A stretch of DNA of 64,000 nucleotides, from the NCBI GenBank assembly GCA_017307865.1, contig JAFKGE010000024.1, forward strand, positions 39,083 to 103,082. The letters run 5' to 3'. Made by a program: the position numbers and the translations under genes. This document shows, piece after piece, positions 47,170-58,763 of the stretch. Position 1 is the first letter of the stretch; every line of letters starts with the position of its first letter. Source of the stretch: Burkholderiales bacterium (GTDB taxonomy: Bacteria; Pseudomonadota; Gammaproteobacteria; Burkholderiales; Burkholderiaceae_C). The notes beneath the pieces are model-generated. The model saw only the letters and a program-made list of their open reading frames with translations. It was not told the origin of the DNA and ran no database searches.

Positions 47170-48864
47170 TCATGGATGCGGCTCGGCGCGGGCGGGCGTC
47201 GTGGCACCGCGCGGCGATGCCGCGATGGCGTCGGCCGCCGCCACCGCGTGCGCCAGGTCGGGCTGCAGGTCGGCCTGGATCAGGGGCAGCAGGCCGCAGC
47301 GGCGTGCCATATCCAGCGGCTGGGCGGCCAGGCCGCTGGCGATCAGCCGCACGCCCCGGGCCTGGCAGCTGCGCGCCAGGCTCAGCAGGGCGTCGGCGCC
47401 GGTCGAGTCCAGGTACATCACGCGCTCGAAGTCCAGCACCAGCACCCGCGCGGGCAACTCATCCTGCAGGTCTTCCACCAGCGGGGCCGAGCCGAAGAAC
47501 AGCGCGCCCGACAGGCGCCGCACCTGCACCTGCCCGGCTTCCGCCGCCAGCTCGGGCGGCGCCAGCACGTCGGCGCGCGACAGCCGGGCGATGCGCACGA
47601 TGAAGGTCACGCAGGCGGCCAGGATGCCCAGTTGCACCGCCACCGTCAGATCGAAGATCACCGTCAGCAAGAACACCGACAGCAGCGTGATGCGATAGGG
47701 CAGCGTGAGCGCGCGCAGGTGCGCGAAGGCGCGCCATTCGCCCATGTTCCAGGCCACGAACATCAGGATGGCCGCCAGCGTGGCCAGCGGGATCGAGGCC
47801 GCCAGCGGCGCCGCCACCAGAATGACCGCCAGCAGCACCAGCGCATGCACGATGCCGGCAATGGGGCTGGTGGCGCCGCTCTTGACGTTGGTGACGGTGC
47901 GCGCGATGGTGCCGGTGGCCGGCATGCCGCCGAACAGTGGCGCCGCCACGTTGGCGATACCCTGCGCCATCAACTCCTGGTTGGGGTCGTGCCGCTCGCC
48001 GATCATGCCGTCGGTCACGCGCGCGCACAGCAGCGATTCGATGGCGCCCAGCAGCGCCAGCGTGATGGCCGGCAGCAGCAGAAAGCGCGCCGTCTCCCAG
48101 CTGAACTCGGGCAGCGCGAACGCCGGCAGCGCCGCCGGGATGCCGCCGAAGCGCGAGCCGATGGTCTCCACCGGCAGCTTGAGCAGCCCCACCGCCGCCG
48201 TGGCCACGACCAGCGCCACGATCGAGCCCGGCACCCGGCTCAGCTTGCCGCTGAAGGGCACGCGCGGCGCCAGCGCCGGCATGGCGTGCTGCCAGGCGAC
48301 GATGATCACCAGCGACAGCGCCGCCACCCCCAGTGCCCACGGGTTGAGGGTGTGCACATGCCCCCACAGCGCGCCCAGGATGCCGAAGAAGTCGCCCGGC
48401 ATCTTGGGAATGGCGAGGCCCAGGAAGTCCTTCACCTGCGACAGCCCGATCAGCACCGCGATGCCGTTGGTGAAGCCGATGATCACCGCGATTGGGATGA
48501 AGCGCACCAGCGTGCCCAGCCTGAACAGGCCCATCAGAAACAGCAGCACGCCCGACAGCAGGGTGGCGATGATCAGGTTGGCCACGCCGTAGCGCTGCAC
48601 GATGCCGTAGACGATGACGATGAAGGCCCCCGCCGGCCCACCGATCTGCACCCGGCAGCCGCCCAGCGCCGAGATCAGAAAGCCCGCGATGATGGCCGTG
48701 AAGATGCCCGCCTGCGGCGGCAGGCCCGAGGCGATGGCGAAGGCCATGGCCAGCGGCAGCGCCACCACGGCCACCGTCAGGCCGGCCCCGATGTCGGCCA
48801 TCAGGCGCGCACGGTTATAGCCCGCAAGGGCGTCGATGATTCGAGGGTGAAAGCTGAAGAACAC
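47170..48864 (-). CDS. SulP-family anion transporter with STAS domain
   Basis: A 564-aa inner-membrane protein with about 12 transmembrane segments (TVAVVALPLAMAFAIASGLPP, GPAGAFIVIVYG) and a C-terminal STAS domain (RRLSGALFFGSAPLVEDLQ, VLVLDFERVMYLDSTGADAL). SulP proteins move sulfate, bicarbonate or dicarboxylates; a sulfate role would suit a thiosulfate oxidiser, but this is inference. I chose the GTG at 48864 (9 bases after GGAG); the frame stays open to a GTG at 48933, which would add 23 residues of no family character. Confidence 0.88.
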   Translation of the reverse strand: MFFSFHPRIIDALAGYNRARLMADIGAGLTVAVVALPLAMAFAIASGLPPQAGIFTAIIAGFLISALGGCRVQIGGPAGAFIVIVYGIVQRYGVANLIIATLLSGVLLFLMGLFRLGTLVRFIPIAVIIGFTNGIAVLIGLSQVKDFLGLAIPKMPGDFFGILGALWGHVHTLNPWALGVAALSLVIIVAWQHAMPALAPRVPFSGKLSRVPGSIVALVVATAAVGLLKLPVETIGSRFGGIPAALPAFALPEFSWETARFLLLPAITLALLGAIESLLCARVTDGMIGERHDPNQELMAQGIANVAAPLFGGMPATGTIARTVTNVKSGATSPIAGIVHALVLLAVILVAAPLAASIPLATLAAILMFVAWNMGEWRAFAHLRALTLPYRITLLSVFLLTVIFDLTVAVQLGILAACVTFIVRIARLSRADVLAPPELAAEAGQVQVRRLSGALFFGSAPLVEDLQDELPARVLVLDFERVMYLDSTGADALLSLARSCQARGVRLIASGLAAQPLDMARRCGLLPLIQADLQPDLAHAVAAADAIAASPRGATTPARAEPHP

Positions 48865-49118
48865 GGCCACTGCTCCGGACGATGGGACGAGAACGACGGA
48901 CACACGGAAGGTGCCGCTGCGCCGGAGGCCCACAGTGCCGCAGCCGCGTGATGAAGCGGCGGCGGCGTGTCAGTGGCGGTGCGATGAGCATGGACGCGGA
49001 AGGCGGTGTTCGCCCGCAGTGTATGCCCAGGGATTGGCGTGCGTTCGGTGCGGGTGGCGGAGCGCGACGGACCGATTCGGTATTCTTCGGTGGCGCGGCC
49101 AGTGTCGCGCGCCGCCCC
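48865..49118. other. Divergent upstream region of the SulP and phospholipase genes
   Basis: About 250 bases. Long open frames cross it, but none has family character or a ribosome site. GATTCGGTATTCTT near 49074-49087 could hold a -10 (TATTCT) for the plus-strand gene. Nothing else was seen. Confidence 0.3.
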
Positions 49119-50552
49119 ATGCCTTCATCCGCCTGGTTCACCCGCCGCCGTCTGCTGCGCGGCGCCCTGCGCGCCAGCACCATGGCGCTGCTGCCGCCCC
49201 ACCTGCAGCGGGCGCTGGCGCAGGCGCCGACGCGTGCGGGCACGCTGGCCGACATCCGGCACGTGGTGCTGCTGATGCAGGAAAACCGCTCCTTCGACCA
49301 TTACTTCGGCACCTTGGCCGGCGTGCGCGGCTTCGGCGATCCGAACGCGCTGCGGCTGGCCGAAGGGCGCAGCGTGTTTCATCAGCCCGACGCGGTCAAT
49401 CCGCTGGGCTACCTGCTGCCCTTTCACCTGGACACCGCGACCAGCAGCGCGCAAAAACTGCCTTCGACCAGCCATGCCTGGGCGGTGCAGCACCAGGCCT
49501 GGAACGGTGGGCGCATGGACCAGTGGGTGAGCGCCCACCGCCAGGCCGACGGCGCGCGCGGGCCCTACACCATGGGCTACTTCGAGCGCGCCGACATCCC
49601 GTTTCACCACGCGCTGGCCGAGGCCTTCACCCTGTGCGACGCCTATCACGCCTCGGTCATGGGCCCCACCTGGCCCAACCGGCTCTATGCCATGACCGGC
49701 ACGATCGACGCCGAGGGCATGGACGGCGGCCCGATGATCCGCAACCAGGCGCCCGCCGATGGCCTGCGCTGGATGACGTATGCCGAGCGGCTGCAGCAGG
49801 CCGGCGTGCCCTGGCGCGTGTACGAGCACTCGCCCAAGGGCCGGCCCTTCAACATGCTCAAGCTGTTCGCGCGCTTTCGCGATGCGCCCGCCGGCGCGCC
49901 GCTGCGCGCCCGGGGCCTGCCCGCACCCAGCGAGGACGAATTCGAGTGGGACGTGCGCCACGACCGGCTGCCCGCCGTGTCCTGGCTGTTGCCGCCGTTT
50001 GCCGCCTCCGAGCACCCCGACGCCATGCCGGCCGCCGGCGCCGACTTCATCGCCCGCAAGCTCGATGCGCTGGCGGCCAACCCGCGGGTCTGGGCCAGGA
50101 CTGCCCTCATCCTGAACTACGACGAGAACGACGGCCTGTTCGACCACGTGCCGCCGCCCGTGCCGCCGGCCGGCACGCCGGGCGAGTTCGTCGGCGGCCT
50201 GCCGATTGGCGGCGGCTTTCGCGTGCCCTGCATCCTGATCTCGCCCTGGACGGCGGGCGGCTGGGTGTGCAGCCAGCCCTTCGACCACACCTCGGTGCTG
50301 CAGTTTCTGGAGCGCGTCACCGGCGTGCGCGAACCCAACATCACGGACTGGCGCCGCCGCACCTTTGGCGACCTCACGTCGGCGTTCCGCTTTCGCGAGT
50401 CCAGTCTCGGCTGGCCCGCGCTGCCCGATGCCGCGCCGCTGCTGCAGCGCGCACGCCAAGAGGTGGCGAGCTTGCCGGCGCCTTTGATACCGCAGGCCGA
50501 TCAAAGTCTGCCCCAGCAGGCGCCGGGTAGCCGCCGATCCGTTCCGAGGTAG
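49119..50552 (+). CDS. Tat-exported phospholipase C/acid phosphatase family protein
   Basis: A 477-aa phosphoesterase of the bacterial PlcC/AcpA family (alkaline phosphatase superfamily). Tat signal TRRRLLRGALRASTMALL, then the metal-binding MQENRSFDHYFGTLAGVRGF (catalytic region), TWPNRLYAMTG, NYDENDGLFDHVPPP and PFDHTSVLQFLERVTG. It probably cleaves phospholipid head groups or phosphate esters in the periplasm or outside the cell. A type II secretion system is present in the same window, so secretion by Tat then Gsp is possible (inference). Confidence 0.9.
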   Translation: MPSSAWFTRRRLLRGALRASTMALLPPHLQRALAQAPTRAGTLADIRHVVLLMQENRSFDHYFGTLAGVRGFGDPNALRLAEGRSVFHQPDAVNPLGYLLPFHLDTATSSAQKLPSTSHAWAVQHQAWNGGRMDQWVSAHRQADGARGPYTMGYFERADIPFHHALAEAFTLCDAYHASVMGPTWPNRLYAMTGTIDAEGMDGGPMIRNQAPADGLRWMTYAERLQQAGVPWRVYEHSPKGRPFNMLKLFARFRDAPAGAPLRARGLPAPSEDEFEWDVRHDRLPAVSWLLPPFAASEHPDAMPAAGADFIARKLDALAANPRVWARTALILNYDENDGLFDHVPPPVPPAGTPGEFVGGLPIGGGFRVPCILISPWTAGGWVCSQPFDHTSVLQFLERVTGVREPNITDWRRRTFGDLTSAFRFRESSLGWPALPDAAPLLQRARQEVASLPAPLIPQADQSLPQQAPGSRRSVPR

Positions 50553-50556
50553 GCGT

Positions 50557-50593
50557 TTTTGCTCCCTCGCCCCAAAGGGGCGAGGGAGCAAAA
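50557..50593. terminator. Bidirectional terminator between the phospholipase gene and metG
   Basis: A perfect 17-bp stem, TTTTGCTCCCTCGCCCC against GGGGCGAGGGAGCAAAA, with an AAA loop and T tracts on both strands, placed between the two convergent genes. Confidence 0.9.
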
Positions 50594-50620
50594 CCGGGGC
50601 GAGGACGAACGGGCCGCGCG

Positions 50621-52693
50621 TCAGCGCACCCGCATCCCCGGCTGCGCCCCAGCAGTCGGCTCCAGCACGTAAATGCCCGGCTGCGCCTTTTCATCACCGT
50701 GGCTGGCGGCCAGCACCATGCCTTCGCTGACGCCGAACTTCATCTTGCGCGGCGCCAGGTTGGCCACCAACACCGTGAGCTTGCCTTTCAGGTCTTCGGG
50801 TTTGTAGGCGCTGGCGATGCCGCTGAACACGTTGCGCATGCGGCCTTCGCCGGCGTCCAGCGTCAGGCGCAAGAGCTTGGTCGAGCCTTCGACCGCCTGG
50901 CAGTCGACGATGCGGGCGATGCGCAGGTCGATTTTGGCGAAGTCGTCGATGGTGATGGTGGGCGCCAGTGCTTCGCCACCGGGCACCGTTGCTTCTGAAT
51001 TCGTAGCTGTTGGCGCTTGCTGCACGGGCGCTGGAGGCTCGAACAAGGCATCGAGCTGCTTGATGTCCACGCGCTGCATCAGGTGCTTGTACTCGCCGAT
51101 CTGCCAGCCGGCGCCCAGCGGCTTGGCCGCGTCGGCCAGGCGCGCGGGCGGCTCCATCAAGAACTGCGCCACCTCGGCGGCCAGGCGCGGCAGGATGGGC
51201 GCCAGGTAGATCGTGAGCACGCGGAAGGCCTCGATGCAGGTGCTGCACACGTCGTGCAGGCGCTCGGCCTGCTCGGGCTTCTTGGCCAGCTCCCAGGGCT
51301 TGTTGGCGTCGACGTAGGCGTTCACGCGGTCGCACAGGGCCATCACCTCGCGCACGGCCTTGCCGTAGTCGCGTTGCTCGTACAGGCTGGCGATGTCGTC
51401 CCGCGCGCCCTGCAGCGCCTGCAGCAGCGCCTGGCCGTCGCCGGACACCGTGCCCAGCCGGCCACCGAAGCGCTTGCCGATGAAGCCGGCGGCGCGGCTG
51501 GCGATGTTGACGTACTTGCCGATGAGGTCGGCGTTGACGCGCGCCATGAAGTCGTCGGCGTTGAAGTCGATGTCCTCGTTGCGCCCCGACAGCTTGGCCG
51601 CCAGGTAGTAGCGCAGCCACTCGGGGTTCATGCCCAGCTCCAGGTACTTGAGCGGATCCAGCCCGGTGCCGCGGCTCTTGCTCATCTTCTCGCCGTTGTT
51701 GACGGTGAGAAAGCCGTGCACGAACACGTTGTCGGGCACCTTGCGGCCGCTGAACTTGAGCATGGCCGGCCAGAACAGGGTGTGGAAGGTGATGATGTCC
51801 TTGCCGATGAAGTGGTACTGCTCCAGGCCCGGCTGCGCCAGGTAGGCGTCGTAGTCCTGGCCGCGCTTGCCCAGCAGGTTTTTCAGGCTGGCCAGGTAGC
51901 CGATGGGGGCGTCCAGCCAGACGTAGAAATACTTGCCCGGCGCGTCGGGGATCTCGATGCCGAAGTAGGGCGCGTCGCGCGAGATGTCCCAGTCGCCCAT
52001 CTTGAAGGCGCCGTCCTCGCCCGGCTCGATCCATTCGCGCACCTTGTTGGCCACCTCGGGCTGCAGGCGCTGCGTCCACTGCTGCAAAAAGGCGATGCAG
52101 CGCGCGTCCGACAGCTTGAAGAAGAAGTGCTCGCTGGTCTTCAGCTCGGGCCGCGCGCCGGTCAGGGCCGAGTAGGGCTCGATCAGCTCGGTGGGCGCGT
52201 ACACCGCGCCGCACACCTCGCAGTTGTCGCCGTACTGGTCCTTGGCGTGGCAGTTGGGGCACTCGCCCTTGATGAAGCGGTCGGGCAGGAACATGCCCTT
52301 TTGCGGGTCGTAGAACTGCTCGATGGTGCGCGTCTCGATCAGGCCGGCGGCCTTCAGGTCGCGGTAGATGGCCTGCGAGATCTCGGTGTTCTCGGGGCTG
52401 TGCGTGCTGTGCCAGTTGTCGAAGCCGATCAGAAAGCCGTCCAGGTACTGCTTGCGCCCGGCGGCGATGCCGGCCACGAACTGCTCGGGCGTCAGGCCCG
52501 CCTTCTCGGCCGCGATCATGATCGGCGCGCCGTGCGCGTCGTCGGCGCCCACGAAGTTGACCGCATTGCCCTGCATTCTCTGGTGCCGCACCCAGATGTC
52601 GGCCTGGATGTATTCCATGATGTGGCCGATGTGGAACTTGCCGTTGGCGTACGGCAGGGCGGTGGTGACGAAGAGCTGGCGGGGAGCGGACAT
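50621..52693 (-). CDS. metG: Methionine-tRNA ligase with an R1 insertion in the interdomain linker
   Basis: A 690-aa class I synthetase: HIGH at 21-24, zinc knuckles [22 protein letters not shown] in [11 protein letters not shown], a helical anticodon domain, then a C-terminal EMAPII-like tRNA-binding domain ([17 protein letters not shown] to the end) that dimerises the long form. The linker between them (about 550-568, [18 protein letters not shown]) is encoded by R1 copy 10 in the same frame used in pgi. I chose ATG 52693. A patatin gene follows upstream, then apbC. Confidence 0.97.
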   Translation of the reverse strand: MSAPRQLFVTTALPYANGKFHIGHIMEYIQADIWVRHQRMQGNAVNFVGADDAHGAPIMIAAEKAGLTPEQFVAGIAAGRKQYLDGFLIGFDNWHSTHSPENTEISQAIYRDLKAAGLIETRTIEQFYDPQKGMFLPDRFIKGECPNCHAKDQYGDNCEVCGAVYAPTELIEPYSALTGARPELKTSEHFFFKLSDARCIAFLQQWTQRLQPEVANKVREWIEPGEDGAFKMGDWDISRDAPYFGIEIPDAPGKYFYVWLDAPIGYLASLKNLLGKRGQDYDAYLAQPGLEQYHFIGKDIITFHTLFWPAMLKFSGRKVPDNVFVHGFLTVNNGEKMSKSRGTGLDPLKYLELGMNPEWLRYYLAAKLSGRNEDIDFNADDFMARVNADLIGKYVNIASRAAGFIGKRFGGRLGTVSGDGQALLQALQGARDDIASLYEQRDYGKAVREVMALCDRVNAYVDANKPWELAKKPEQAERLHDVCSTCIEAFRVLTIYLAPILPRLAAEVAQFLMEPPARLADAAKPLGAGWQIGEYKHLMQRVDIKQLDALFEPPAPVQQAPTATNSEATVPGGEALAPTITIDDFAKIDLRIARIVDCQAVEGSTKLLRLTLDAGEGRMRNVFSGIASAYKPEDLKGKLTVLVANLAPRKMKFGVSEGMVLAASHGDEKAQPGIYVLEPTAGAQPGMRVR
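50992..51046 (-). repeat. R1 dispersed repeat, copy 10, in frame inside metG
   Basis: Read with metG: TTGTTCGAGCCTCCAGCGCC, CGTGCAGCAAGCGCC, AACAGCTACGAATTC. It is the same translated frame as copy 8 in pgi ([12 protein letters not shown]). Confidence 0.85.
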
Positions 52694-52773
52694 GGCGGCG
52701 GGCAAGGAGTGCGCGGCAAAACCGGGCATTTTAGGGTGCGGGCCGCCGCGCCCGGTGTTGCGCGGTGCGGGGC

Positions 52774-54000
52774 TCAGCGGCGCCGCTCGGGCCAGTCGAA
52801 GAAGCGGCAGATCGCCTGGCTCTGCGCCATGGCGTCGGCGCGGCCCAGGCGCATCAGCTCCTGCGTGAAGGCGGACTCGAACAGCAGGTAGGTGGCCAGG
52901 CCCGCGCCGTGCGCGCCGCCCGCGCCGCGGTGCATGCCCAGCATGGCCAGCAGCGCGCGGGCCGAGCGCGGCAGCTCGTCCAGGTGCTGCGTGGCCAGAT
53001 CGTCCAGCCGGCGCGAGGGTGTGATGACCAGCAGATCGATCGGCTGCAGCCCGGTCTGCGCGCGGCGCTCGGGCTCGACCAGCGACAGCACGTGGTTGAG
53101 CCGCGTCAGGTGTTCGGCGTCGCCGGCCAGGGTGTCCAGAAACACGCTGGACAGCGCGTGGCTGGCCACCTGGGCCAGCGAGGGGTAGCCCGGGTCGCTT
53201 GCCGCGCCGTTGCCCTCGGCCTCGCGCGCGCCGCCCACGCCGATGGCCAGCACGCGCTGCGCGCCCAGATGGATCGCCGGCGCGATGGGCATCAGCTGGC
53301 GCATCGAGCCGTCGCCGTAGTAGCCGGCGTGCCCCTCGACCTCCACCCGCGAGGCCGGAAACAGGAAGGGGATGGCGGCCGAGGCCATCACGTGGTCCAC
53401 CGTGATGGCGGTGCGCAGCGCGCGCCGGCGCACGCGGCTCCAGTCCTGCTGGGTTTCGGCGGCGTCGTAGAAGGTGATGTGCTCGTCGCTGCTGTAGCAC
53501 GAGCTGGTGAGCGCCACGGCGCGCAGATGGCCGCCCGCCAGCAGGCCGGGCAGGCGCTGCAGCGGCAGCTGCTCATGCAGCAGCTCGCGCAGCGGCGCGT
53601 TGTCCAGCAGCGAGCGCGGCTGCAGCGTGCGCCCCTGGCGGCCCGACCACCAGCCCGCCATGAACAGGCCCAGCCAGTGCATGCCGCCGCGCAAGGCGTC
53701 GCGCGCGTCGACCCGGTAGACCTGGTGCGAGCCCATGTGGCCCCACACCCGCGCCAACTGCGCCACGCCGTGGTGAAAGCGGTCGGCCGCGCAGGCCAGG
53801 GCCATGGCGTTGATGGCGCCCGCCGAGGTGCCGACCACGATGTCGAAGGGCAGGCCGTGCTGGCCGGGGTGGCTGCGCCGGCGCAGCGCCGCGATGGCTT
53901 GCAGCACCCCCACCTGGTAGGCCGCGCGCGCGCCGCCGCCGGTCAGCAGCAGGGCGGTGCCGGGCCGGGCGGCGGGCTGGGGCATATTCATGGTGGGCAT
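52774..54000 (-). CDS. Patatin-like phospholipase
   Basis: A 408-aa patatin-fold hydrolase with the oxyanion motif [15 protein letters not shown] near 21-35, nucleophile Ser in GTSAG near 58 and the catalytic Asp in [14 protein letters not shown]. It has no signal or membrane segment. It probably hydrolyses phospholipid acyl esters in the cytoplasm. It sits between metG and apbC, which are often direct neighbours in this group. Several close ATGs (54000, 53991, 53985) could be the start. Confidence 0.88.
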   Translation of the reverse strand: MPTMNMPQPAARPGTALLLTGGGARAAYQVGVLQAIAALRRRSHPGQHGLPFDIVVGTSAGAINAMALACAADRFHHGVAQLARVWGHMGSHQVYRVDARDALRGGMHWLGLFMAGWWSGRQGRTLQPRSLLDNAPLRELLHEQLPLQRLPGLLAGGHLRAVALTSSCYSSDEHITFYDAAETQQDWSRVRRRALRTAITVDHVMASAAIPFLFPASRVEVEGHAGYYGDGSMRQLMPIAPAIHLGAQRVLAIGVGGAREAEGNGAASDPGYPSLAQVASHALSSVFLDTLAGDAEHLTRLNHVLSLVEPERRAQTGLQPIDLLVITPSRRLDDLATQHLDELPRSARALLAMLGMHRGAGGAHGAGLATYLLFESAFTQELMRLGRADAMAQSQAICRFFDWPERRR

Positions 54001-54074
54001 GGGGTCAAGGGCGCGGGCCCGAACGATCGGGGCGCGCCGGCAAATAGACTACGGCTTTCAAAAAAGGTCAATCC

Positions 54075-55166
54075 ATGAGCATTCAGCAACAAGACGTGCA
54101 GCAGGCGGTGCAGGCCGTGATCGATCCGGCCACTGGGCAGGGCCTGCTGGAGCTGGCGCAGATGAAGAACCTGCAGGTCGACGGCGCCGATGTGTCGTTC
54201 GACATCGAGCTGGCCTATCCGGCGCAAAGCCAGCACGCGGCGCTGCGCCAGGCGCTGGTGGCCGCCGTGCGCGCGCTGCCGGGCGCGGGCAACGTGTCGG
54301 TGCACATCGCCACCCGGGTGGACGCGCACGCCGCGCAGCGCGGGCTGCCGCTGCTGCCGCAGGTCAAGAACATCGTGGCCGTGGCCTCGGGCAAGGGCGG
54401 CGTGGGCAAGAGCACCACCACCGCCAACCTGGCGCTGGCGCTGGCCGCCGAGGGCGCGCGCGTCGGCGTGCTGGACGCCGACATCTACGGCCCCAGCCAA
54501 CCCATCATGCTGGGCATTCACGGCCGGCCCGAAAGCCGCGACGGCAAGAGCATGGAGCCCATGAACGGCCACGGCCTGCAGGTGATCTCGATCGGCTTTC
54601 TGGTCGACCAAGACCAGGCGATGGTCTGGCGCGGGCCGATGGCCACGCAGGCGCTGGACCAGTTGCTGCGCCAGACCCACTGGCACGACCTGGACTACCT
54701 GATGGTCGACATGCCGCCGGGCACGGGCGACATCCAGCTCAGCCTGAGCCAGCGCGTGCCGCTGTCGGGCGCGGTCATCGTCACCACGCCGCAGGACATC
54801 GCGCTGGCCGATGCGCGCAAGGCGGTGACCATGTTCGAGAAGGTGGGCGTGCCCATCCTGGGCCTGGTCGAGAACATGGCCGTGCACGTGTGCTCCCACT
54901 GCGGTCACGCCGAGCACATCTTCGGCGCCGATGGCGGCAAGCGCTACGCGGCCGAGAAGGGGCTGGACTACCTGGGCGCGCTGCCGCTGGCGCTGTCCAT
55001 CCGCGAGCAGGCCGATTCGGGCACGCCCACCGTGGTGGCCGAGCCCGATGGCGAGGTCGCCGCCACCTACCGGCAGATGGCGCGCCAGATGGCCATCGAA
55101 CTGGCGCGGCGCACGCGCAACGCGACGGGCAAGCTGCCCACGATCACGCTTTCGCGCGACACCTGA
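54075..55166 (+). CDS. apbC: Mrp/NBP35-family Fe-S cluster carrier ATPase ApbC
   Basis: A 363-aa protein: N-terminal MIP18-like domain (QQAVQAVIDPATGQGLLELAQ region, about 1-95), then a P-loop ATPase with deviant Walker A SGKGGVGKST near 107, VLDADIYGPSQP, VDMPPGTGDIQL and the cluster-binding CSHC in HVCSHCGHAEHIFG. It carries or inserts Fe-S clusters, relevant here to BoxA and other Fe-S enzymes. AAAAAAGG lies before the ATG; a TAGACT box about 35 bases upstream may be its -10. Confidence 0.94.
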   Translation: MSIQQQDVQQAVQAVIDPATGQGLLELAQMKNLQVDGADVSFDIELAYPAQSQHAALRQALVAAVRALPGAGNVSVHIATRVDAHAAQRGLPLLPQVKNIVAVASGKGGVGKSTTTANLALALAAEGARVGVLDADIYGPSQPIMLGIHGRPESRDGKSMEPMNGHGLQVISIGFLVDQDQAMVWRGPMATQALDQLLRQTHWHDLDYLMVDMPPGTGDIQLSLSQRVPLSGAVIVTTPQDIALADARKAVTMFEKVGVPILGLVENMAVHVCSHCGHAEHIFGADGGKRYAAEKGLDYLGALPLALSIREQADSGTPTVVAEPDGEVAATYRQMARQMAIELARRTRNATGKLPTITLSRDT

Positions 55167-55322
55167 TCGTTCTCGGCCATGCATTTCGTGTGACGGGCGG
55201 CCACGGCACCGGGAAAACGCGGGCGATGGGCCGCCGTCGGCCGTCAGGATTAGTGCCAAAGTGTAATTGTTTGCGCAGGTGTTTTGTCGTAGGGTAGATG
55301 CCTTGGACAACTGCCTCGCGCC

Positions 55323-56105
55323 ATGAACTCGCTCGACCTCCGATCGCTTGCGGACTGGACCGGCCCGGTGATGGTGAACGGCGCCGTCGTGGCGGCCGCG
55401 CTGGTGGTCCTGCTGCTGGCGCTGGCCTGGCTGTGGTGGCCGCGCAAGAGCCGGCCCGCCGCCGAGCAGAGCGTCAGCTCGTCGGCGCGCTTTGCCGCCA
55501 TGGCGCCCATCGACGAGGAGCAGGTGGCGCTGCTGCGCTATCTGCACGATGCCTTTCCCGAGGGGGCGGTGCTGTTTCGCCCGCCGCTGGGGCGCTTCCT
55601 GACGGTGCGCAGCGGCCGTGATCGCCAGTCGGCGCGCCGCTGGCTGGACCACGCGCAGGTGGATTTTTTGTTGTGCGACGAAGAGGGCCGGCCGCAATAC
55701 GCCTTCGAGGTCGACCTGCTGCGCACGCGCGACGACCCGCTGGCCCAGCGCCGCCTGGCCGAAAAAAATCACGCGCTGCGCACGGCCGGCATCCGCCTCA
55801 TCCGCTTCAAGGGGGCGCTGTCGAGCTGGCCGCTGCCCGAGGTGCTGCGCGAGCGCGTGCTGGCCGCGGCGCGGCCCACGCCGTCGTCGGGCTTTGGCGC
55901 CAGCGGCTATGCCAGCTCCGGTTTTTCGCGCGGCGGCGACGCCTCGGGCTTTGCCCCGTCGGGCTTCACGCCTTCGGGCTTCGAGGGCTCGCAGCCGCCG
56001 CGTGCGGCCGGCGTGCCCTCGGGCGTGATGAGCCTGACCGATCTGGCGGGCCTGGCGCCCGCCAACCAGGAAGACCCGTGGCAGACGGTGCGCAAGCGCT
56101 CTTGA
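55323..56105 (+). CDS. DUF2726 protein with an N-terminal membrane anchor and Gly-Phe repeats
   Basis: A 260-aa protein: one transmembrane helix (about 18-39, VMVNGAVVAAALVVLLLALAWLWW), then a DUF2726 domain (about 68-180; LLRYLHDAFPEGAVLFRPPLGRF, VDFLLCDEEGRPQYAFEVDLL, KNHALRTAGIRLIRFKG), which resembles restriction-type nuclease folds and has a conserved D..E.D pattern. The C-terminal part has repeats of S/A-S-G-F (about 187-225). Function unknown. A possible promoter (TTGCGC, 17 bases, GTAGAT) lies about 30 bases upstream. Confidence 0.75.
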   Translation: MNSLDLRSLADWTGPVMVNGAVVAAALVVLLLALAWLWWPRKSRPAAEQSVSSSARFAAMAPIDEEQVALLRYLHDAFPEGAVLFRPPLGRFLTVRSGRDRQSARRWLDHAQVDFLLCDEEGRPQYAFEVDLLRTRDDPLAQRRLAEKNHALRTAGIRLIRFKGALSSWPLPEVLRERVLAAARPTPSSGFGASGYASSGFSRGGDASGFAPSGFTPSGFEGSQPPRAAGVPSGVMSLTDLAGLAPANQEDPWQTVRKRS

Positions 56106-56123
56106 TTTTGTAGCGCGTAGCGC

Positions 56124-57704
<1,581 letters not shown>

Positions 57705-57744
57705 GAAAGGGTCTCCGGGCGGGGCCGACGACGGCTGGCCCGCG

Positions 57745-57792
57745 ATGCACAATGAATTATTGTGCTGATTATCTTACATGCAATAAAATGCA
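57745..57792. promoter_or_regulatory. bclA-boxR intergenic control region with TGCA boxes
   Basis: TGCA cores at 57745, 57779 and 57789, plus the palindrome ACAAT-N5-ATTGT. A boxR promoter is plausible: TTGTGC (57760-57765), 18 bases, TAAAAT (57784-57789). The TGCA pattern resembles the boxC upstream region, consistent with BoxR binding both. Confidence 0.6.
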
Positions 57793-57835
57793 TGTCAAGA
57801 TTCGACCTGCCGCCAACCTGCCCCGGGAATCTCGC

Positions 57836-58759
57836 ATGAACACCACGACGACGACCGAACTCGCGGTTGCCACCGCGCCCGAGCCCGAGACCCGCCACCC
57901 CTTCCTGCTGGCGCTGGGCGAGCGCGTGCGCGAGCAGCGCGCGCGCCGCGGCATGACACGCAAGGCGGTGGCGCTGGCGGCCGATGTGTCCGAGCGCCAC
58001 CTGGCCAACCTCGAATACGGCATGGGCAATGCCTCCATCCTGGTGCTGCTGCAGGTGGCGCGGGCCCTGCAGTGCGAGCTGAGCGAGCTGCTGGGCGACG
58101 TCACCACCTCCTCGCCCGAGTGGCTGCTGATTCGCGAGCTGCTGGCCGGCCGCGGCGAGGCCGAGCTGCGCCAGGCCCGCGAGGCACTGGGCCACCTGTT
58201 CCAGGACCCGGGCGCGTCGCGGCGCGCGCGCGGCACGCGCATCGCGCTGATCGGCCTGCGCGGGGCGGGCAAGTCCACGCTGGGGCGGCGCCTGGCCGAG
58301 GACCTGGGCTACGCCTTCATCGAGCTGAGCCGCGAGATCGAGCAGTTCGCTGGCTGCGGCATCCACGAGATCCACAACCTGTACGGCACCCACGCCTACC
58401 GCCGCTACGAGCGCCGCGCGCTGGAAGAAGCCCTGCAGATCTACCCCGAGGTGGTCATCGCCACCCCGGGCGGCCTGGTGTCCGACGCGGCCAACTTCAA
58501 CCTGCTGCTGGAGCATTGCCTGACGATCTGGCTGCAGGCCTCGCCGACCGACCACATGGCGCGCGTGGCGGCGCAGGGCGACCTGCGCCCGATGGCCGCC
58601 AGCACCGAGGCGATGGAAGACCTCAAGCGCATCCTGGCCGGGCGCTCGGCCTTCTACGCCAAGGCCGACCTGCGCCTGGACACCAGTCAGGGCAGCGAGG
58701 ACGAGGCCTTTGCCCGCCTGCGCCGCCTGACGCGCGAGGCCATTGGCCAGCCGGTTTGA
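57836..58759 (+). CDS. boxR: BoxR, benzoyl-CoA-responsive repressor (HTH plus shikimate-kinase-like)
   Basis: A 307-aa regulator: N-terminal XRE-type helix-turn-helix (about 25-80; LGERVREQRARRGMTRKAVA, VSERHLANLEYGMGNASIL) joined to a shikimate-kinase-like domain (Walker A GLRGAGKSTLGRRL near 140; YGTHAYRRYERRALEE, ATPGGLVSD) that binds benzoyl-CoA and releases the operator. Start ATG 57836; the frame is open upstream but enters the operator region. Confidence 0.95.
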   Translation: MNTTTTTELAVATAPEPETRHPFLLALGERVREQRARRGMTRKAVALAADVSERHLANLEYGMGNASILVLLQVARALQCELSELLGDVTTSSPEWLLIRELLAGRGEAELRQAREALGHLFQDPGASRRARGTRIALIGLRGAGKSTLGRRLAEDLGYAFIELSREIEQFAGCGIHEIHNLYGTHAYRRYERRALEEALQIYPEVVIATPGGLVSDAANFNLLLEHCLTIWLQASPTDHMARVAAQGDLRPMAASTEAMEDLKRILAGRSAFYAKADLRLDTSQGSEDEAFARLRRLTREAIGQPV

Positions 58760-58763
58760 AAAG

